Source: a bacterium
GTDB lineage: Bacteria; Desulfobacterota; Desulfocorpusculales; Desulfocorpusculum
Direction of reading: 5' to 3'
NCBI GenBank assembly: GCA_037481695.1
Contig: JBBFLE010000004.1
Coordinates: forward strand, 124,001-188,000
DNA: 64,000 nucleotides
Shown here piece by piece: positions 59,962 to 64,000 of this stretch (positions are counted from its first letter, which is position 1; each line of letters begins with the position of its first letter). The notes under the pieces were generated by a model, which was given only the letters and a program-made list of their open reading frames with translations, was not told where the DNA came from and did no database searches. Made by a program: the position numbers and the translations under genes.

Positions 59962-61634
59962 GTTCTTCCTCCTTGTTTTCGCTTGGCTTCCTCTTCGGCC
60001 CTGAGAACTTTCCTCAGAACCTTGCCCACGGCACTCTTGGGCAGCGACTCCCTGAACTCCACCAACTTGGGAACCTTGTAAGCAGCCAGTTTTTCTCTGC
60101 AGAAGTCGATTATCTCCTGTTCGGTGGCGGTCTGTCCTGGCCTGAGCACAACAAAGGCCTTTACGGTCTCGCCCCTGTAAGGATCGCTTACTCCCACCGA
60201 GACGGCATCCATGATCTTGGGATGCTGGAAGAGCACTTCGTCTATTTCCCTTGGATATATATTGAAACCGCCGGCAATGATCATATCCTTCTTGCGATCC
60301 ACTATGAAGATGTAATCTTCCTCGTCACGCACTGCCACATCCCCTGTGTAGAGCCATCCGTCCTTGATCTGACCGGCTGTTTCCTCAGGGTTCTCCCAAT
60401 ACTCCTTCATGATCAAGGGGCTTTTTATGATTATTTCTCCTGGCTGTCCCATAGGCACGTCCTCCTTCCCTTCCTCCACATCCACTATTCTCACGTCCGT
60501 GTCTGGGAAAGGAATGCCTATGCTCCCAGGTTTCTTGAGCCCGAGTATGGGGTTGGATATTCCCAGGGAGGTGGTCTCGCTCATGCCCCAGCCTTCGCTG
60601 AAGTAGATTCCCATGTCCTTGACCTGCTCTATCAGTTCCACGGGCATGGGGGCTGCTCCTGAGTTGAGAAGTTTTAGTCTTCTGGCCAGGTTCAATTCCC
60701 CTGCCTTGGGATGGTTCACCAGGGCGTTGATCATGGTGGGGACCGCCGGGAAGAATGTTATCTCAGGGAAGTTGGCCAGCAGCCCCATGAGCTCGTCTAT
60801 CTGAAACCTGGGCACCAGGATCTGAGTGGCACAATTAAAAAGGGCCCAGTTCATGACAACTATGTTCCCATAGACATGGAAAAAAGGTAGCAGGGCCAAA
60901 ACATTCCTTCTCTCCGGAGGGGTGTATTGAATTGTGGGTGAACCCCACAGGGCGCACTGAAAGGTGGCTGCCACAAGGTTTGCATGAGTGAGCACAGCTC
61001 CCTTGGGAATCCCTGTGGTACCTCCTGTGAACTGTATCATCCCAGGGTCCTCGGGATTCACCTGGACTCGCGGCCTGCGGGTGTCGGTGCAGTTGTCCAG
61101 CAGCTCAGAGAAATGATGCCACTTGGGCTCCAACTCCAGGGTCTCCTTGGTGCTCTTTCCCAGTCCCTCGATGAAGTCAGTAACCTTTGTTACTATGACC
61201 CTTGGGATGTCCACGCTCTGGCAAAGAGCGCGCACGTTGTGGAGCACCATGTCAAAGGTGAAAAGAGTGCTTACCCCGGTCTTGGAGGTCATGAGTTTTA
61301 GTTCCTCTGGGGTGTACATGGGATTCAGGTTCACCACGATGGCACCCAGGGAAAGGGCCGCATAATTGGCAATGAGATACTGGGGGCAGTTGGGAAGATG
61401 CATTCCCACGCGATCCCCTTTCTTCACCCCAAGTCTGCCCAGAGCATTGGCCATGCGAAGCACCAGTTCCCTGAGCTCCCAAAAGCTCATCTTGGTCCCA
61501 TAGAAAATAAGGGCCGGTTTATCAGGATAGGCGTTGGCCGGGATACCCAATAGCTCATGCAGTGCCAGCCTGGGATACCTTATGGACGTGGGGACATTGT
61601 AATCATAGTGCCTGTGCCAGGGTCTGGATTCCAT
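59958..61634 (-). CDS. fadD: long-chain fatty-acid-CoA ligase
   Basis: A 558-residue AMP-forming ligase from ATG 61634, chosen because GGAGGTGG stands just before; an earlier ATG at 61715 lacks a ribosome site. The P-loop-like TGGTTGIPKGA and the GWGMSETTS motif bind ATP, and GWLYTGDVAVRDEEDY plus GGFNIYPREID with the late Lys in PKSAVGKVLRK complete the adenylation core. The enzyme activates a fatty or related acid as acyl-CoA in two steps using ATP. It is the first gene of the minus-strand beta-oxidation operon and is divergent from the MerR regulator gene at 61880. Confidence 0.9.
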   Translation of the reverse strand: MESRPWHRHYDYNVPTSIRYPRLALHELLGIPANAYPDKPALIFYGTKMSFWELRELVLRMANALGRLGVKKGDRVGMHLPNCPQYLIANYAALSLGAIVVNLNPMYTPEELKLMTSKTGVSTLFTFDMVLHNVRALCQSVDIPRVIVTKVTDFIEGLGKSTKETLELEPKWHHFSELLDNCTDTRRPRVQVNPEDPGMIQFTGGTTGIPKGAVLTHANLVAATFQCALWGSPTIQYTPPERRNVLALLPFFHVYGNIVVMNWALFNCATQILVPRFQIDELMGLLANFPEITFFPAVPTMINALVNHPKAGELNLARRLKLLNSGAAPMPVELIEQVKDMGIYFSEGWGMSETTSLGISNPILGLKKPGSIGIPFPDTDVRIVDVEEGKEDVPMGQPGEIIIKSPLIMKEYWENPEETAGQIKDGWLYTGDVAVRDEEDYIFIVDRKKDMIIAGGFNIYPREIDEVLFQHPKIMDAVSVGVSDPYRGETVKAFVVLRPGQTATEQEIIDFCREKLAAYKVPKLVEFRESLPKSAVGKVLRKVLRAEEEAKRKQGGRT

Positions 61635-61748
61635 CTTGGCCACCTCCGCCAGAGTTTTGTTGAGGGAACCTGCCTTCCTCTCAGGAGCCCTTGTGAGTGG
61701 GATTTTGCTGAGCATTACTACATACTCTATAAAAAAGTCAAGAGAAAT

Positions 61749-61762
61749 TTGATAGCTATCAA
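61749..61762. promoter_or_regulatory. perfect 14-bp palindrome in the fadD-MerR divergent region
   Basis: TTGATAGCTATCAA is an exact palindrome lying 115 bases upstream of the fadD start and just before the -35 of the MerR promoter. It is AT-rich at the ends and placed so that a bound protein could act on both genes. It may be the operator of the MerR regulator or of another regulator; no second copy was found. Confidence 0.5.
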
Positions 61763-61779
61763 CCAAGTGCATTTTTCCC

Positions 61780-61809
61780 TTGACACACCCTCTTGGATTT
61801 GTGTATGAA
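61780..61809 (+). promoter_or_regulatory. sigma-70 promoter for the MerR regulator gene
   Basis: TTGACA (61780-61785) and TATGAA (61804-61809) are 18 bases apart and face the gene at 61880. Spacer length and the consensus -35 make it likely; the -10 matches 4 of 6 positions. MerR-type regulators often act at promoters with long spacers, but usually 19-20 bases. Confidence 0.6.
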
Positions 61810-61879
61810 GATCACGTTTCCCTAAGAGCTATGTCTGCTTAGCATAGTGTCCCTCTGCACGGAACGAGGTTGGGGAGTC

Positions 61880-62596
61880 ATGAAAATCAGTGAACTTTCC
61901 AGGCGCACCCAGGTATCCAAAGAGACCATACATTACTACGTGCGCGAGGGCCTGCTCCCCAGACCCAGGAAACTCGGTAGAAACGTGGCCGACTATGACG
62001 AAGGATATGTGAACAAGATCCTGCTCATTAAGCAGCTCCAGAATCATCGTTTCCTGCCTCTTTCCATGATCAAGAAGATTCTGCGGTATCAAAAAGGTTC
62101 TGTGGAGAGGGAGTCCTTCTTGCAGTTGCATGATAGCTATTTCAGGCCTGTGGATCAGCTCCTGCCCACAGAGGTAGTAGGAGAAGAGGCTTTTAGAAAT
62201 GCCACAGGGCTGGGCCGAAAGTGGCTGGCCAAGATGGAACAATGGGGAATAATCACTCCAGAGATAAGGGATGGGGAGAAGATTTACTCTCAAGACGATG
62301 TGACCCTGGGCAGGGTGGTGGTGGACATGGACCGCATAGGCCTGGGGCCCAAAGACGGTTTCGACCCCGAAGCTCTAAAGCACTACAAGGACATGTTCCG
62401 GGAAATAGTGATCATGTCACACAGGTATTACATACAAGGGGCCTTGGGCAAGCTCACCCCCGAGGAGTACTCGGCAAGGGCAGCCAAGGGCAGCGAAATA
62501 ATGAGCGTGTTTTTCTACCACCTGTACCGGAAGATATCCAGGGAAGAATACAGAAGGATTCTGGCTCTGATGGAAAACAAGGCAAATGATTCCTGA
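61880..62596 (+). CDS. MerR-family transcriptional regulator
   Basis: A 238-residue regulator from ATG 61880, preceded by GGGGAG; the frame opens earlier at 61847. Residues 1-60 form the MerR winged helix-turn-helix, with KISELSRRTQVSKETIHYYVREGLLPRP. A linker helix region and a C-terminal part of about 120 residues follow, long for the family, containing no Cys pair, so metal sensing is unlikely. A role in acyl or lipid signals would fit its divergent position next to fadD. The 14-bp palindrome upstream is a candidate binding site. Confidence 0.85.
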   Translation: MKISELSRRTQVSKETIHYYVREGLLPRPRKLGRNVADYDEGYVNKILLIKQLQNHRFLPLSMIKKILRYQKGSVERESFLQLHDSYFRPVDQLLPTEVVGEEAFRNATGLGRKWLAKMEQWGIITPEIRDGEKIYSQDDVTLGRVVVDMDRIGLGPKDGFDPEALKHYKDMFREIVIMSHRYYIQGALGKLTPEEYSARAAKGSEIMSVFFYHLYRKISREEYRRILALMENKANDS

Positions 62597-62703
62597 TCCA
62601 TGATTGAGTCGGGCAGACCTGCTTGGGATCTGGATATTTCCCAAGCGAGGTTTTCACCTAGGCGCGAAGGCGCAAGACATTCTCTTAGATAAGGAGGGAA
62701 CAG

Positions 62704-63969
62704 ATGAGGCGCCGATCAAGAATTGCCGGTTGGGTGGGAGCTCTGGCTACCATGGCCCTGTGTTTAGGATTTTTTCAGCCGGCCATGGCCCAGGAAGAGG
62801 TGGTAATAGGCTTCACCGGACCCCTCAGTGGAGTTGCGGCGGAGTACGGTCAGGATTGCGTAAATGGTATAGAGATGGCGATCCAGGACATCAACAAGTC
62901 AGGGGGAATTAATGTTGGAGGCAAGAAGTATAACCTGAAGCTGGTCAAACTGGATGACCAGATAGACCCCACTCAGGCAGTCAACAACTGCAGAAGACTA
63001 AAGGACCAGCACAAGGCCTCTGTCATCTTCAACCCTGTTTTCAACACCCTGGCTGCCATGGCCAAGATCAACGAGGAGAAGGGAAACGAGTTTTTGATAA
63101 TGGCCTACACCAGCACCCCCAAGATGGTGGAAATGGGAAACAAGCTGGCTGTGGCCATACCACCTCCGTTCACGGCGTATGTGCGCACCTTCGCGGAGCT
63201 GGCATGGGAGCAGGGTTGGAGAAAAGCGGCCATGGTGGTGACATTGGGAGCGTATGGGGACGAGTGGAGAGCCGCCTTCAGGGATTACTGGCAGAAAAAG
63301 GGTGGACAGATAACCGAGGACAAGCCAGCCAACTACTACGCCGAGACAGACTTTTCAGCACAGCTCACGGCGGCCCTGGCCACAAAGCCTGAGTTCCTGC
63401 TCATTGGAGGTCCTTCGGCCACAACGGCTCTGGTCATCGAGCAGGCCAGAAACCTGGGCTTCAAGGGAGGCTTTGTGCTCATAGACCAGGCCAAGGTGGA
63501 CTATATCGAGAACATCCTCAAGGGGGTGAAGCTCCTGGGAAACACCATCGGGGTAGCGGCAGTAAGAGACATACCCACACCCTCGGTGCCTGCCTGGGAC
63601 AAACGCTACAGGGAGAATTACAAGCGCATGCCTACCTGGGAGACTGTCCTGAACTACAACGCAGCTCACGCTGTGGCAAGGGCAATGGAGGCAGCAGGCA
63701 CTACCAGCGATGCTGCGGCCATAAGAGCTGCCTTCCCCAAAGCCTTTCCCATGCTGGGAGACAAGTTCCCCTCCGAGTACCACGGTATAACCCCTGGTGG
63801 ACGCATCCATTGCCCTGCCTCCATTCAGAAGCTGGACCCAGGTGGAAAGTACGGACCGGTCTTGCTGGCCGCCTGGTGGTTCAAGGATAAAGCCGACTTC
63901 GACAAGTTCAAGGCAGGCCGCCCCACCAGTGAGACCTGGGCATTCTTCAAACACGAAAAAGAGGAGTGA
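62704..63969 (+). CDS. periplasmic substrate-binding protein of a branched-chain amino-acid-type (HAAT) ABC transporter
   Basis: A 421-residue protein with AAGGAGGG just before ATG 62704. The signal peptide MRRRSRIAGWVGALATMALC is cleaved near PAMAQ. The mature part begins VVIGFTGPLSGVAAEYGQD, the usual start of LivJ/Peripla_BP_6 proteins, and contains the two-lobed ligand fold, with a LLIGGPSATTALVIEQA segment in the second lobe. The ligand could be a branched-chain amino acid, a small organic acid or an aromatic acid. The membrane and ATPase genes would lie beyond the window. It may be controlled by the neighbouring MerR regulator. Confidence 0.88.
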   Translation: MRRRSRIAGWVGALATMALCLGFFQPAMAQEEVVIGFTGPLSGVAAEYGQDCVNGIEMAIQDINKSGGINVGGKKYNLKLVKLDDQIDPTQAVNNCRRLKDQHKASVIFNPVFNTLAAMAKINEEKGNEFLIMAYTSTPKMVEMGNKLAVAIPPPFTAYVRTFAELAWEQGWRKAAMVVTLGAYGDEWRAAFRDYWQKKGGQITEDKPANYYAETDFSAQLTAALATKPEFLLIGGPSATTALVIEQARNLGFKGGFVLIDQAKVDYIENILKGVKLLGNTIGVAAVRDIPTPSVPAWDKRYRENYKRMPTWETVLNYNAAHAVARAMEAAGTTSDAAAIRAAFPKAFPMLGDKFPSEYHGITPGGRIHCPASIQKLDPGGKYGPVLLAAWWFKDKADFDKFKAGRPTSETWAFFKHEKEE

Positions 63970-64000
63970 AAAGGCATCTGCGGGTTGGGAGCAGGTTGTT

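Noticed and set aside
1-64000. tRNA, rRNA, CRISPR arrays and insertion sequences
   Set aside because: Read by eye on both strands, no tRNA TPsiC-like arm in a suitable context, no regular spaced repeats and no transposase were seen; a dedicated search tool could still find short RNAs.

Overview
The window reads as a bacterial chromosome segment of moderately high GC, tightly packed and mostly arranged in minus-strand operons. The mixture of an aerobic respiratory chain (alternative complex III plus cbb3 oxidase) with Fix/ETF electron transfer, many acyl-CoA enzymes, a 4-hydroxybutyryl-CoA dehydratase relative, a cytosolic molybdopterin oxidoreductase and a TIGR03960-type radical SAM/RNase G pair fits a Desulfobacterota-like (deltaproteobacterial) organism that degrades fatty or related organic acids and can use oxygen. 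The taxonomic call is an inference; no rRNA, tRNA, CRISPR array, insertion sequence or phage gene was seen.

Layout. 1-3066 (+): end of a MoxR-type ATPase, a GXGXG beta-helix protein and a VWA-domain protein. 3238-4088 (-): yacG and a Ser/Thr-type phosphatase. 4110-9412 (-): fixC-fixX-etfB-etfA-acyl-CoA dehydrogenase. 9609-10718 (+): an exported ASH-domain protein followed by a clear terminator. 10778-19457 (-): a catabolic operon with a TetR regulator, DUF362 protein, 4-hydroxybutyryl-CoA dehydratase relative, SDR, carboxyltransferase, thiolase and 3-hydroxyacyl-CoA dehydrogenase. 19756-24440 (+): amidohydrolase, soluble Mo/W oxidoreductase with 4-cluster ferredoxin, and hotdog thioesterase. 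24416-30154 (-): RNase G, radical SAM fusion, rpoZ and thiL. 30161-33942 (-): an Mla/MCE lipid transport set. 34859-48590 (-): copper ATPase, SafE-like protein, cytochromes, ccoS-ccoO-ccoN and the alternative complex III genes. 48735-54679 (+): PurS-PurL fusion, DUF4124-retropepsin protein, PD-(D/E)XK-like protein and CysQ-like phosphatase. 54692-61634 (-): beta-oxidation operon fadD-fadJ-type-NMO-ACAD. 61880-63969 (+): MerR regulator and an ABC substrate-binding protein.

How they fit together. Acyl-CoA esters are activated by FadD and oxidised by the acyl-CoA dehydrogenases, the FadJ-type protein and thiolase; the crotonyl-CoA-level operon at 10.8-19.5 kb supplies a route from a 4-hydroxyacyl-CoA to acetyl-CoA. 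Electrons from the dehydrogenases can pass through EtfAB and FixCX to the quinone pool, and quinol can be re-oxidised through alternative complex III to cytochrome c and the cbb3 oxidase. The most unusual points are the compact ACIII-cbb3 operon with a two-haem CcoO and no haem-bearing CcoP, the 4-hydroxybutyryl-CoA dehydratase operon with a DUF362 protein, and the MoxR-GXGXG-VWA trio.
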